Below the pieces are notes generated by a model that was not told where the DNA came from, searched no databases, and saw only the letters and a program-made list of their open reading frames with translations. 64,000 bases of DNA from Polaromonas glacialis (GTDB taxonomy: Bacteria > Pseudomonadota > Gammaproteobacteria > Burkholderiales > Burkholderiaceae_C). Of this stretch, positions 43,950 through 53,948 are shown piece after piece (within the stretch, counting starts at the first letter, position 1; every line of letters begins with the position of its first letter). The translations under genes and the position numbers were made by a program. Location of the stretch: contig NZ_KL448323.1 of assembly GCF_000709345.1 (NCBI RefSeq), positions 1,210,912 to 1,274,911 of the forward strand, written 5' to 3'.

Positions 43950-44063
43950 GAGGTTTCCCTTGGTGATGTGGCGCAGCAAGTGGCTGCACCGTGATGAACA
44001 CCCTTGACGGCCTGTTTATTCCATCTTGAAAAACTATTTTTTTTGCGCCTGTGTGCTGTGTGT

Positions 44064-44621
44064 TTAGCGGTTCCTGGATTTCATCGCGCGGTCCACCTCG
44101 CGCTTGCCTTCGCGGTCCTTGATGGTGTCGCGCTTGTCGTGCTCGGCCTTGCCCTTGGCCAGGCCGATCTCGCACTTCACCTTGCCGGCCTTCCAGTGCA
44201 TGTTCAGCGGCACCAGCGTGAAGCCTTTCTGCTCGGTCTTGCCAATCAGGCGGCGAATCTCTTCCTTGTGCATCAGGAGCTTCTTGGTGCGCACCGAGTC
44301 GGGCCGGATATGGGTCGAGGCGGTGCCCAGCGGGTTGATCTGGCAGCCGATGATGAACAGCTCGCCACCCCGGATCACCACATAGCCGTCGGTGAGTTGC
44401 ACCTTGCCTTCGCGCACCGACTTGACTTCCCAGCCTTCCAGCACCATGCCGGCTTCAAACCGCTCTTCGATGTGGTAGTTGAACGTCGCCTTCTTGTTGT
44501 CGGCAATACGCACGGCCGCTGCCGCAGCTTTCGGCGAGAGATTGGCAGCGGGTTTTCCTGCCGGCTTGCCGGAAGATGCTGCTGCTGGTTTTTTGGAGGT
44601 GGATGCTTCTTTGGTGGCCAT
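44064..44621 (-). CDS. smpB: SsrA-binding protein SmpB
   Basis: A 185-aa RNA-binding protein that delivers tmRNA to stalled ribosomes. [19 protein letters not shown] starts the conserved OB-like core, followed by [38 protein letters not shown] and the basic C-terminal tail [20 protein letters not shown]. The N-terminus carries an additional Lys/Ala/Pro-rich extension of about 40 residues. It is divergent from ratA, an arrangement conserved in many proteobacteria. Confidence 0.96.
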   Translation of the reverse strand: MATKEASTSKKPAAASSGKPAGKPAANLSPKAAAAAVRIADNKKATFNYHIEERFEAGMVLEGWEVKSVREGKVQLTDGYVVIRGGELFIIGCQINPLGTASTHIRPDSVRTKKLLMHKEEIRRLIGKTEQKGFTLVPLNMHWKAGKVKCEIGLAKGKAEHDKRDTIKDREGKREVDRAMKSRNR

Positions 44622-44692
44622 GGTCAAGATAGTGGAGCGAAGGGGCGAAGCAGCACTTGTGGCTCATACAATTGCCCCCAGCCTTAGATTGT

Positions 44693-45139
44693 ATGAAAAC
44701 CGTTCACAAGTCCGTTCTTATCTGGTACAGCCCCGCTGAAATGTTCGCGCTGGTGACCGACGTTGTCAGCTATCCGCAATTTCTTCCGTGGTGCGACCGT
44801 GCTTCGGTGGAAGAGGAAACGGCTCAGGGCATGGTGGCGAAGGTCGGTATTTCCATTGCCGGCATCCGGCAAAGCTTCACAACGCGCAACCGGCATGAAG
44901 CAGACCAGAAGGTCAGCCTCAAGCTGGTCAACGGTCCTTTTTCCCGCCTCGAAGGCGACTGGAACTTTCTGCCGCTGGGCGACGGCAGCCAGCGCGCGTG
45001 CAAGGTCGAATTCACCCTGTGCTATGACTTTGACAACGGAACACTGGCGGCGCTGGTCGGGCCGGTGTTTGACAAGATCGCGGGCAGCCTGGTCGATGCC
45101 TTCGTCAAGCGGGCTTCGCATGTGTATGGCGACGCCTGA
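44693..45139 (+). CDS. ratA: RatA/Coq10-like START-domain protein
   Basis: A 148-aa START-fold protein. KSVLIWYSPAEMFALVTDVV is the conserved start, then YPQFLPWCDRASVEEET, LVNGPFSRLEGDWNFLPLGD and the C-terminal helix FDKIAGSLVDAFVKRASHVY. In E. coli RatA is reported to block ribosome subunit association, while the Coq10 branch binds ubiquinone; either role may apply. It is divergent from smpB and overlaps rnfH by 14 nt. Confidence 0.92.
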   Translation: MKTVHKSVLIWYSPAEMFALVTDVVSYPQFLPWCDRASVEEETAQGMVAKVGISIAGIRQSFTTRNRHEADQKVSLKLVNGPFSRLEGDWNFLPLGDGSQRACKVEFTLCYDFDNGTLAALVGPVFDKIAGSLVDAFVKRASHVYGDA

Positions 45140-45491
45140 ACCATCACAGGATGGATTTCGCCTGAACATCACGCTGGTTTATTCACCTGCCCCGCGCCAG
45201 GTCAGGGAGTGGTCGCTTGCGCTTGAGCCCGGCGCGACCGTGCGCCAGGCGCTTGCGGAATGCGGCATCTTTGAAGAATTTCCGGAGCTTGCGGAAAACC
45301 GGTTGCTGGCAGGCATCTGGGGGCAAAGAATCCGGCTCGACCATTTGCTGGCGGACAAGGACCGGATCGAAATCTACCGGCCTTTGCGTGTCGATCCAAA
45401 AACCGCCAGACGCGAGCGGTTTGACCGGCAGGGGTCTAAAAGCGCAGGGCTGTTCACCCAGAAGCGGCCTGGCGCAAAAGCCGGTTATTGA
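45126..45491 (+). CDS. rnfH: RnfH family protein (UPF0125)
   Basis: A 121-aa ubiquitin-like fold protein. Family signatures are LNITLVYSPAPRQVREWSLA, GATVRQALAECGIFEEFPEL and LLADKDRIEIYRPLRVDPKT. It lies in the conserved smpB/ratA-rnfH neighbourhood and its start overlaps ratA. The 25 C-terminal residues are variable. The function is unknown; the family often sits beside RatA-like genes. Confidence 0.92.
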   Translation: MATPEPSQDGFRLNITLVYSPAPRQVREWSLALEPGATVRQALAECGIFEEFPELAENRLLAGIWGQRIRLDHLLADKDRIEIYRPLRVDPKTARRERFDRQGSKSAGLFTQKRPGAKAGY

Positions 45492-45512
45492 ACCGCCGAG
45501 CAGGCAAGCGCC

Positions 45513-46040
45513 TTATCTGGCGCAGTCGCTTTCGGTAATCGCCTGGAGGCGCCTGGTTTCCACGGACCGGGCAGCGTCATCCATGAATTCGCGTTCTCCC
45601 TTTGCATTGGTAAGCGCAATGCGAACGCCAGATTTCAGCGTGGCCTGACCTTTTTTTGCCCGTTCGCAATTGTCGGCCTTGGCGCTGGCAAGCTTTTCGG
45701 CCTCTGCCTGCTTCTTGGTTTCCTCCAGCGCATCGGCCTGTTTTTTCCGGGCTTCAAGTTCTGCATCCCTGCCCGAGAGCTTGGGCATGCTGGCTTTTGC
45801 AGCAGGCGCCGATGCCGCCGGGGCTGGCGTACCGGCCGCTCCGGTCGTCGGAGGACTGACCACCTTAAATCCCGGCTCCTTCAGGATGCTTTTCTGCGGA
45901 ATATCGGGCGGTGGCGGCCGGTCGCTGAAGACCTTGCGGCCGTCCTTGTCCATCCATTGCCATTGGGCCTGGGCTGGAATCGTCAATGCGCTGCCGGCCA
46001 GTGCCAGAACCACGGTTCGTGTCAGAAATTTGAAGTCCAT
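45513..46040 (-). CDS. DUF4124 domain-containing exported protein
   Basis: A 175-aa protein. MDFKFLTRTVVLALAGSALT plus IPAQAQ is a signal peptide. The DUF4124 core follows at once (WQWMDKDGRKVFSDRPPPPD), a tiny beta domain common in periplasmic proteins of this family of bacteria. A Pro/Ala linker and a charged helix (EARKKQADALEETKKQAEAE) precede the C-terminal FMDDAARSVETRRLQAITES. The ATG at 46040 was chosen since the upstream extension lacks signal-like features. Function unknown. Confidence 0.85.
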   Translation of the reverse strand: MDFKFLTRTVVLALAGSALTIPAQAQWQWMDKDGRKVFSDRPPPPDIPQKSILKEPGFKVVSPPTTGAAGTPAPAASAPAAKASMPKLSGRDAELEARKKQADALEETKKQAEAEKLASAKADNCERAKKGQATLKSGVRIALTNAKGEREFMDDAARSVETRRLQAITESDCAR

Positions 46041-46102
46041 GGCGAAAGTGTATCCCTGTGTTTCGAAGGTCTGTGCGTTTTGCCGGCAAAGCTGAACCTT
46101 GA

Positions 46103-47653
<1,551 letters not shown>

Positions 47654-47670
47654 AGCTTTTTCCAGGCATT

Positions 47671-47706
47671 ATGGGCGTCTGGCGGCAGGCGCCCTTTTTA
47701 TTTTTG
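47671..47706 (+). terminator. Intergenic hairpin with T-run between guaB and guaA
   Basis: A 9-bp stem GGGCGTCTG/CAGGCGCCC with a 4-nt loop is followed by TTTTTATTTTT. It looks like an intrinsic terminator and may lower read-through from guaB into guaA. Confidence 0.7.
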
Positions 47707-47734
47707 ACTGAACTTTTCGCCCGAGGCGTCTTTC

Positions 47735-49357
47735 ATGCAGCACCAAAAAATCCTCATTCTCGACTTCGGCTCGCAGGTCACCCAGCTGATCGCGCGCCGG
47801 GTTCGCGAAGCCCATGTTTTCTGCGAAGTCCATCCCTGCGACGTAACCGACGAATGGATTCGCGACTATGCCCGGGACGGCAATCTCAAGGGCGTGATCC
47901 TCTCGGGCAGTCACGCCAGCATCTATGAAGAAGCCACCGACAAGGCGCCGCAGTCGGTGTTCGAACTGGGCATTCCGGTGCTGGGCATCTGCTACGGCAT
48001 GCAGGCCATGGCGCACCAGCTGGGCGGCAAGGTCGAGGGCGGTCACAAGCGCGAATTCGGCCATGCCGATGTACGTGCGCGCGGTCATACGGCGCTGCTG
48101 GAAGGCATTGCCGACTTCACCACACCCGAAGGGCAGGGCATGCTCACGGTCTGGATGAGCCATGGCGACAAGGTCACCGAAATGCCGCCGGGTTTCAAGC
48201 TCATGGCGAGTACCGAGAGCTGCCCGATTGCCGGCATCGCCGACGAAGAGCGGCATTTCTACGGCCTGCAGTTTCATCCAGAAGTCACGCACACCCGGCA
48301 GGGAGCAGCCATCCTCAACCGCTTTGTGCTCGACATTTGCGCTACCCGGCCCGATTGGGTCATGGGCGACTACATCGCTGAAGCGGTCGATAAAATCCGT
48401 CAGCAGGTGGGCGACGAGGAAGTCATCCTGGGCCTGTCGGGCGGGGTTGATTCGTCGGTCGCTGCGGCGCTGATCCACCGCGCCATCGGCGACCAGCTCA
48501 CTTGCGTGTTTGTCGATCACGGCCTGCTGCGCCAGAACGAGGGCGACATGGTGATGGAGATGTTCGTCGGCAAGCTGCACGCCAAGGTGATTCGCGTCGA
48601 TGCCGCCGACCAGTTCCTGGGCCACCTTGCTGGCGTCAGCGACCCGGAAGCCAAACGCAAGATCATTGGCCGCGAGTTTGTCGAGGTGTTCAAGGCTGAG
48701 GCCGCGCGGCTCAAGGCGGGGCTGGACGGAGCCTACAAGGGCGCGAAATGGCTGGCCCAGGGAACAATTTATCCGGATGTGATCGAGTCGGGCGGCGGCA
48801 AGAGCAAGAAAGCCGTTTCGATCAAGAGCCATCACAACGTCGGCGGCCTGCCCGAGCAGCTGGGCCTGAAGCTGCTTGAACCGCTGCGCGAACTGTTCAA
48901 GGACGAGGTGCGCGAATTGGGCGTGGCGCTGGGCCTGCCGCATGACATGGTGTATCGCCATCCGTTTCCAGGACCGGGGCTGGGCGTGCGAATCCTGGGT
49001 GAAGTCAAGAAGGAATACGCCGATCTGCTGCGCCGGGCCGACGCCATCTTCATCGAGGAGTTGCGAAACTTCAAGGATGCGGAAACCGGCAAGAGCTGGT
49101 ACGACCTGACCAGCCAGGCTTTCACCGTGTTCCTGCCAGTGAAGAGCGTTGGCGTGATGGGCGATGGCCGCACGTATGAGTATGTGGTGGCGCTCCGCGC
49201 TGTGCAGACCAGCGACTTCATGACCGCCGACTGGGCTGAGTTGCCTTATGCGCTGCTCAAAAAGGTCTCTGGCCGCATCATCAACGAAGTGCGCGGCATT
49301 AACCGCGTCACCTACGACGTCAGCAGCAAGCCGCCCGCAACCATCGAGTGGGAGTGA
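47735..49357 (+). CDS. guaA: GMP synthase (glutamine-hydrolysing)
   Basis: A 540-aa enzyme converting XMP to GMP. The N-terminal glutamine amidotransferase has C86 in [10 protein letters not shown] and FHPEVTHT for the catalytic His/Glu. The ATP-pyrophosphatase domain has the P-loop GLSGGVDSS at 233, and the C-terminal dimer domain ends [19 protein letters not shown]. The conserved 3' end is intact. An integrase gene begins about 300 nt downstream, consistent with use of the guaA 3' end as an integration site. Confidence 0.97.
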   Translation: MQHQKILILDFGSQVTQLIARRVREAHVFCEVHPCDVTDEWIRDYARDGNLKGVILSGSHASIYEEATDKAPQSVFELGIPVLGICYGMQAMAHQLGGKVEGGHKREFGHADVRARGHTALLEGIADFTTPEGQGMLTVWMSHGDKVTEMPPGFKLMASTESCPIAGIADEERHFYGLQFHPEVTHTRQGAAILNRFVLDICATRPDWVMGDYIAEAVDKIRQQVGDEEVILGLSGGVDSSVAAALIHRAIGDQLTCVFVDHGLLRQNEGDMVMEMFVGKLHAKVIRVDAADQFLGHLAGVSDPEAKRKIIGREFVEVFKAEAARLKAGLDGAYKGAKWLAQGTIYPDVIESGGGKSKKAVSIKSHHNVGGLPEQLGLKLLEPLRELFKDEVRELGVALGLPHDMVYRHPFPGPGLGVRILGEVKKEYADLLRRADAIFIEELRNFKDAETGKSWYDLTSQAFTVFLPVKSVGVMGDGRTYEYVVALRAVQTSDFMTADWAELPYALLKKVSGRIINEVRGINRVTYDVSSKPPATIEWE

Positions 49358-49397
49358 TTACACGTCTCGCAACCTAGCGCACCCCAGCGCATCAAAG

Positions 49398-49430
49398 CCC
49401 TGCCAAGTCGTTGATTTGGCAGGGATTTTT
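49398..49430 (+). terminator. Rho-independent terminator of guaA
   Basis: A perfect 9-bp stem CCCTGCCAA/TTGGCAGGG with a 9-nt loop and a T run, 41 nt after the guaA stop. Confidence 0.85.
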
Positions 49431-49515
49431 AATTTCAACATTGCAATATCACGCAGCATCCCGCAGCCTGAAGCGCTTTATTTTCTTGGTATGGGCGATG
49501 GTACCAATTAGGTTG

Positions 49516-49638
49516 ATACCATGACAGTCATTCAATACCATGAAGCTATTTTTCTGATTGTCATGGTATTAATTTAAGCTAAGTGCTTGATTTAAAAGAA
49601 AAAAATGGCAAAAAATCAGAGGTCAAAAATCATGGTAT
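49516..49638. promoter_or_regulatory. Four copies of ATACCATGA in both orientations (candidate integrase/excisionase sites)
   Basis: ATACCATGA at 49516-49524 and 49535-49543, and its exact complement TCATGGTAT at 49561-49569 and 49630-49638. The first and third extend into a 15-bp inverted repeat with one mismatch. The AT-rich cluster lies right before the integrase and probably includes arm-type sites; the role is inferred from position. Confidence 0.55.
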
Positions 49639-49663
49639 TTCGGGGTGATTTTGGGGTGATTCT

Positions 49664-50860
49664 TTGCTGACCGATACCAAGCTGCGCAACCTTAAGCCAC
49701 AAGACAAGCTCTACAAGGTGCCCGACCGTGATGGCATGTATGTGGCCGTCACGCCGGCCGGTGGAGTTTCATTCAGGTACAACTATTCAATCAGCGGCAG
49801 GCAGGAGACGCTGACCATCGGCAAGTACGGCACGGGAGGGATCTCGCTGGTCGAGGCGCGTGTAAGGCTCGGTGACGCAAAGAAGCTGATTGCCGAGGGT
49901 CGTTCGCCGGCCAAAGAAAAGGCGCGATCCAAGGCCAAGGTCCAAACGGCTGAAACCTTTGGCGCTTGGGCTGACAAGTGGTTTTCGGGCCATACCATGG
50001 CTGACTCGACGCGAGACATGCGCCAGTCGATATACGACCGCGAATTGAAAGAGCCATTTGCCAAGTGCAAGCTGCCTGAAATCACGCATGAAGATCTGCG
50101 CCGGCTGACCGATGCCATCGTGGCACGCGGCGCGCCGGCCACGGCCGTGCATGCCCGGGAGGTGGTCATGCAGGTGTATCGCTGGGCCAAAGAGCGCGGC
50201 GTGTCGGTGGAAAACCCGGCTGATCTGGTGCGGCCCAATTCAATTGCGACGTTCGAAGCCCGGGACCGGGCATTGACGCCGGAAGAAATCGGCCTGATGT
50301 ACACCTACCTGCAGCGGATCGGTACAACGCCGTCGATCCGCTCGGCGGCCAAGTTGCTGCTGCTGACCATGGTGCGCAAGTCCGAGTTGACGGATGCGAC
50401 ATGGAATGAGGTCAATTTTGGCCAGGCGCTCTGGACCATCCCGAAGGAGCGCATGAAGCGGCGCAACCCGCACAATGTTTACCTGTCAAAGCAGGTGCTG
50501 GAAATTTTTGTAGCACTCAAGACGTTTGCCGGTGGCTCGCGTTACCTGCTGCCGTCGCGCTACGATCCGGATCTGCCGATGTCTAGCGCCACGCTCAACC
50601 AAGTGCTGACGCTGACCTACCGGCTGGCGCAAAAGGAAGGCAAGAATCTGCCGAAGTTCGGACCACACGACCTGCGCCGCACCGGCTCGACACTGCTGCA
50701 CGAGGCGGGCTACAACACCGACTGGATTGAAAAGTGCCTGGCGCATGAGCAAAAGGGCGTGCGTGCTATCTACAACAAGGCTGAATACCGGGAGCAGCGT
50801 GCCAGCATGCTCCAGGAATGGGCTGACATGATTGACGGCTGGACCCTCACGCCCGCCTGA
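49664..50860 (+). CDS. Tyrosine integrase, P4 family
   Basis: A 398-aa site-specific recombinase, expected to integrate element 2 at guaA. The start is TTG at 49664, giving MLTDTKLRNLKPQDKLYKVP, the usual N-terminus. DUF4102 covers residues 1-90, the core-binding domain 95-185. Catalytic residues are R238 (TMVRKSELTD), H335 and R338 (GPHDLRRTGS), H361 (LAHEQKGV) and Y370. All are intact. It is only distantly similar to the element 1 integrase, so the two elements arrived independently. Confidence 0.94.
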   Translation: MLTDTKLRNLKPQDKLYKVPDRDGMYVAVTPAGGVSFRYNYSISGRQETLTIGKYGTGGISLVEARVRLGDAKKLIAEGRSPAKEKARSKAKVQTAETFGAWADKWFSGHTMADSTRDMRQSIYDRELKEPFAKCKLPEITHEDLRRLTDAIVARGAPATAVHAREVVMQVYRWAKERGVSVENPADLVRPNSIATFEARDRALTPEEIGLMYTYLQRIGTTPSIRSAAKLLLLTMVRKSELTDATWNEVNFGQALWTIPKERMKRRNPHNVYLSKQVLEIFVALKTFAGGSRYLLPSRYDPDLPMSSATLNQVLTLTYRLAQKEGKNLPKFGPHDLRRTGSTLLHEAGYNTDWIEKCLAHEQKGVRAIYNKAEYREQRASMLQEWADMIDGWTLTPA

Positions 50861-51065
50861 GTCCGGGCCGCTTCACCTGCACGCTGGCAGCCTTGCGCGC
50901 CTCGATCCATGCCAGGACATCATCCTGGTCCCAAACCACGCTGCGAGCCGACAAGGCGAACCGGCGCGGAAAGGTGCCATTCTTTTCCATGGCATCAATG
51001 GTTCTTTCCGAAAGCGGAACCATGGTGTGCAAGGTCTTTTTATTGATGAGCTGTTTTGTTTTCAT
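50847..51065 (-). CDS. AlpA-like regulator/excisionase
   Basis: A 72-aa helix-turn-helix protein, convergent with the integrase. MKTKQLINKKTLHTMVPLSE, RTIDAMEKNGTFPRRFALSA and VVWDQDDVLAWIEARKAA are a textbook AlpA pattern. As the last gene of the leftward operon beside the integrase it is the best candidate for the excision factor. Its ATG overlaps the upstream gene stop (ATGA). Confidence 0.88.
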   Translation of the reverse strand: MKTKQLINKKTLHTMVPLSERTIDAMEKNGTFPRRFALSARSVVWDQDDVLAWIEARKAASVQVKRPGLRRA

Positions 51066-51601
51066 GTTGTCGCTTCGTTATTCGCGTTATAGATTTCAGC
51101 GCCGGCCACATCCGCCATGCGGGCCGTGCCGTGTCGTACCTTCATGGCCAGCTCGAACACGCCTGGAAAGGTGCGAGCGCCATGGGCCGGTTGCGTCAGG
51201 AAAACCTCGGTGGCCAACTGCGCAGCCTCATGCAGAATTTTGGCTTGGGTGCTGTTCCACCGCCCGCCGTCCACACTCATCTGCACGACCGTGCGCAAGG
51301 CCGCGTGCAGCCGTTTGGATTCGGGGTGGTGCTTGGCCAGGGCCAGCGCGACCTCTGCGCCCACGCCCAGCACCAAGGTTAAGTGGGACAGCAGCAACCT
51401 GTCGCAATCACCGTCCTGTGTGAAGTAAACGCGTGTGCTGATGCCGGTCACGCTGGTCATCAATGCGGTGACGCTATCGACCTCTTCTTTCGCGATGACA
51501 GCGCGACCGACTGGGTTTGCATGGGCGGCCATGTATCCGGCGATCTGGGCATGCGCTTGCAGGTGCTTGAGCTTTCGCCCATGAGCGGTGGTCTTTCTCA
51601 T
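51062..51601 (-). CDS. Hypothetical protein of the leftward operon
   Basis: A 179-aa soluble protein that I do not recognise. It is mostly helical: HLQAHAQIAGYMAAHANPVG, LLLSHLTLVLGVGAEVALAL, and a basic C-terminal half. Overlaps on both sides (4 nt each) place it in the same translation chain as the AlpA-like gene and the small membrane protein. An early-phage accessory role is likely but unspecified. Confidence 0.7.
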   Translation of the reverse strand: MRKTTAHGRKLKHLQAHAQIAGYMAAHANPVGRAVIAKEEVDSVTALMTSVTGISTRVYFTQDGDCDRLLLSHLTLVLGVGAEVALALAKHHPESKRLHAALRTVVQMSVDGGRWNSTQAKILHEAAQLATEVFLTQPAHGARTFPGVFELAMKVRHGTARMADVAGAEIYNANNEATT

Positions 51602-51705
51602 AAAACAATCCTCAGGACAATTTCAGCAACAACTGCGCAACCGGCCACCAGGGCCAGTGCCTGCGCAACGTAAATGGCTTGGGAGCGTTTTGGGTGGCGG
51701 CGCAT
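51598..51705 (-). CDS. 35-aa single-helix membrane protein
   Basis: The very short frame begins MRRHPKRSQAIYVAQALALV and continues AGCAVVAEIVLRIVL. It has a basic N-terminus followed by a hydrophobic helix, typical of a small membrane protein inserted with the N-terminus inside. Its ATG is 2 nt after the ParB stop, and its stop overlaps the next ATG in an ATGA junction, so the frame is probably translated. A function cannot be assigned. Confidence 0.55.
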   Translation of the reverse strand: MRRHPKRSQAIYVAQALALVAGCAVVAEIVLRIVL

Positions 51706-51707
51706 GG

Positions 51708-53546
51708 TCAGGCTTCCATCTCGGCGGGTTCTTCGATGGCTGCCTCGGCTGGGTAGGCGCTGCGCACGTCATCGATCTCCACGCCGTACTGCGTGGCAGC
51801 GGCCAGCAGCGCCGCTGGCGCCTCTGGCTTGCCATAGCTGAACGCCCGGATATGGTCCACCAGCGCGCAGTCCAGGAGCAGGGCGTTCAATTCGTTGTGC
51901 GACATGCGACCGGCCTTGTCTCTCAGCGCTTCAATGTCCTCTGCGTCATGCAGCGCCAGGAGCGTGTCCCTGTCCTTGTAGGCCACACCTGCAATGGCCA
52001 CCTGCGCAATCAGCCGCAGTTCGAACATGCCCATGCCCACCCGGGTCGCTGTCTCGCGCACCTTGCGCAGCGCGGCGACATTCAGCCGGGTCTGCGCCGC
52101 CGCCTTGGCGTCACGGACCTTTTCCTCTTCCTTGCGGTCAAGCTCGTAGGCATTCCAGTTCATGCGGGAATTGGTGGGTTTGGCCGCTGGCGTCTTGACG
52201 CCTGCAGCCTCGGCTTCCTTGCGCTTGACGACCTCGATGGTCTTGCCGCTGCGCTGGTCCTGGATCGTCAGAATGGTGACGGCTGGGCCGGCCGTGCCTA
52301 GGTTGGCACTCTTGAGGGCTTCGCGCATCTGCGAAACAGGGATGTAGTCGCCCTTGACGTTGCCCTGCGCATCGACCGCCTTGCGCGCTGCGTTGCCGAC
52401 CACCATCACCTTGCCCTTGGATTCCAGCGCTTCCTGCTGGCGCTTGAGTTGGGCTGTCTTCTTGCCGGCAAAGCAATCGGAGTCGGTGCAGACGTTGTCG
52501 CCCTTGGGCGTGTAGTCGTTGTAGCCCTTCTTGTCGAGCATGTCGGCATACACGATGGGGTCAACGCCCGAACGCTTGGGGCATGCTGTGCAGGCGCCTG
52601 CACTCTCGACCAGACCGGCGTCATCGAGCACCCACAGCGCCGCTTTCAGGTCCAGCGTGAACTTCTCGGCCAACTCAGAGCGGGCAGTGCGGTAGCTTTT
52701 CAACTCGCCTGCATAGCCGCCTTCAAGCGCCAGGGCCAACGCCTTGGCTTGGTTCTTTTCGCCTGGCACCCGGGCCACCAGCGTGGCGACTTCGGTGCGT
52801 AGCTTGCCGGCCCGCAATGCCATCTGGCCGGCTGGGTGCAGCGTGGCCAGCTTTAGACGGTTGTACACGTGGGTGCGGCTCTTGCCGATCTGCCGCGCCA
52901 GCTCGTCCTTGGTGATCCCGTGCGCGGCGATGAATGCCGCATACCCCAGCGCCTCGTCAATCGGGTCCAAGTCCTTGCGCTGGACGTTTTCAACTGCCTG
53001 CAGCTGGGCGCTTTGCGCGTCGATCAGGTCGCGCACGATGGCCGGGATGAATTCGAGCCGGGCCAGCTGTGCAGCGCGGTGCCGGCGATGGCCAAACACC
53101 AGCTCAAAGCTGCCATCGCCCCGGGGGCGAACCAGCACGGGCTGCATGATACCTACGGTTTTGACCGACTCGGTCAGTTCTTCCATTTCAGCGGCTGGGA
53201 AGTTAGTGCGCGGATTGAAAGGGGATTCGTGTACCGTGCCCAGCAGCAGCTGCTCGACGCGGTTGACCTTGGCGTCCGTGTAGAGGTTGATCGTGGCCAG
53301 CTGCTTGACCAGGTGGTCACCCGGATATACCTTGGTCGGGTCATACGTGTTCCAGTCGTCGGTCGTGACCACGAAGACCTTGCCGTCGTCGGTGGCGATC
53401 TGGTAGTGGGTCTTGCTGTTGCGCGCAATGATTTGGACCTTCTTGCCGGCGTAGGGATGCGCATCGCCATCGATGTCGCTCAAATTCAGGTTGAGGTTGA
53501 CCTCCTTGCCGATCAGCAGGGTCGAGAGTTTGGGGGCTTTGGCCAT
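51708..53546 (-). CDS. Large ParB/RepB/Spo0J-domain protein
   Basis: A 612-aa protein. The ParB N-terminal domain begins near residue 105 with ESPFNPRTNF and includes GHRRHRAAQLA at 152-162, the CTP-binding/NTPase box of ParB. A helix-turn-helix follows at 211-232 (DELARQIGKSRTHVYNRLKL). Four cysteines at about 319, 322, 353 and 358 (CTACPKRSG and CTDSDCF) could bind zinc. Residues 1-85 form an unusual additional domain. No ParA gene accompanies it in the window. It may organise phage DNA or regulate expression rather than act in classical partition. Confidence 0.85.
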   Translation of the reverse strand: MAKAPKLSTLLIGKEVNLNLNLSDIDGDAHPYAGKKVQIIARNSKTHYQIATDDGKVFVVTTDDWNTYDPTKVYPGDHLVKQLATINLYTDAKVNRVEQLLLGTVHESPFNPRTNFPAAEMEELTESVKTVGIMQPVLVRPRGDGSFELVFGHRRHRAAQLARLEFIPAIVRDLIDAQSAQLQAVENVQRKDLDPIDEALGYAAFIAAHGITKDELARQIGKSRTHVYNRLKLATLHPAGQMALRAGKLRTEVATLVARVPGEKNQAKALALALEGGYAGELKSYRTARSELAEKFTLDLKAALWVLDDAGLVESAGACTACPKRSGVDPIVYADMLDKKGYNDYTPKGDNVCTDSDCFAGKKTAQLKRQQEALESKGKVMVVGNAARKAVDAQGNVKGDYIPVSQMREALKSANLGTAGPAVTILTIQDQRSGKTIEVVKRKEAEAAGVKTPAAKPTNSRMNWNAYELDRKEEEKVRDAKAAAQTRLNVAALRKVRETATRVGMGMFELRLIAQVAIAGVAYKDRDTLLALHDAEDIEALRDKAGRMSHNELNALLLDCALVDHIRAFSYGKPEAPAALLAAATQYGVEIDDVRSAYPAEAAIEEPAEMEA

Positions 53547-53561
53547 GGTGGACTCCTGGGC

Positions 53562-53948
53562 TTAATGACTTAATGGAAAGACGGTGCGGCGCAACTGGGC
53601 ATAGCCCGGCTCTGCGCTGACGCAGGCGGTGCCTGCCGGCGTGATGCGGTAGCTGCGGTACACCGGCTCGATCAGCCTGTGGCGGATCAGGGCGCCGAGA
53701 GCGGGCAGCATGTCGCTTTCCCGGCCGATCTCGCGGCGCAATGTCTGTGCGCTGGCCAGCTGGACCTTGTCCATGAAGCGCAGGACATGGCGCGCAACGT
53801 GCGGCAAGTCGCACATCTGGACCACATACGCGGACGGTGCAGGCATCTGCACGGGCAGGGCAGCGCGCTGGTGGCGCAGCGAAAATTCACGCATGGCGAC
53901 GGCCGCGAGCATGCGCAGCGTCTGGGGCGATGGCGTGGTGCGCATCAT
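53562..53948 (-). CDS. Hypothetical winged-helix-like protein
   Basis: A 128-aa protein whose C-terminal half (AQTLRREIGRESDMLPALGA, LIRHRLIEPVYRSYRITPAG) reads like a winged helix with a beta hairpin. The N-terminal part is Ala/Arg-rich. It precedes the ParB gene by 15 nt and its ATG overlaps the stop of the nucleotide kinase gene (ATGA). A transcription-factor role is possible. Confidence 0.65.
   Translation of the reverse strand: MMRTTPSPQTLRMLAAVAMREFSLRHQRAALPVQMPAPSAYVVQMCDLPHVARHVLRFMDKVQLASAQTLRREIGRESDMLPALGALIRHRLIEPVYRSYRITPAGTACVSAEPGYAQLRRTVFPLSH

Noticed and set aside
44693-45491. ratA-rnfH as a toxin-antitoxin pair
   Set aside because: The pair is a conserved chromosomal neighbourhood beside smpB; the RatA toxin role is specific to overexpression in E. 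coli and RnfH has not been shown to be a general antitoxin.
49358-49500. tmRNA (ssrA) or tRNA after guaA as integration target
   Set aside because: Only a terminator hairpin was found; no cloverleaf, CCA end or tag-coding sequence could be drawn.
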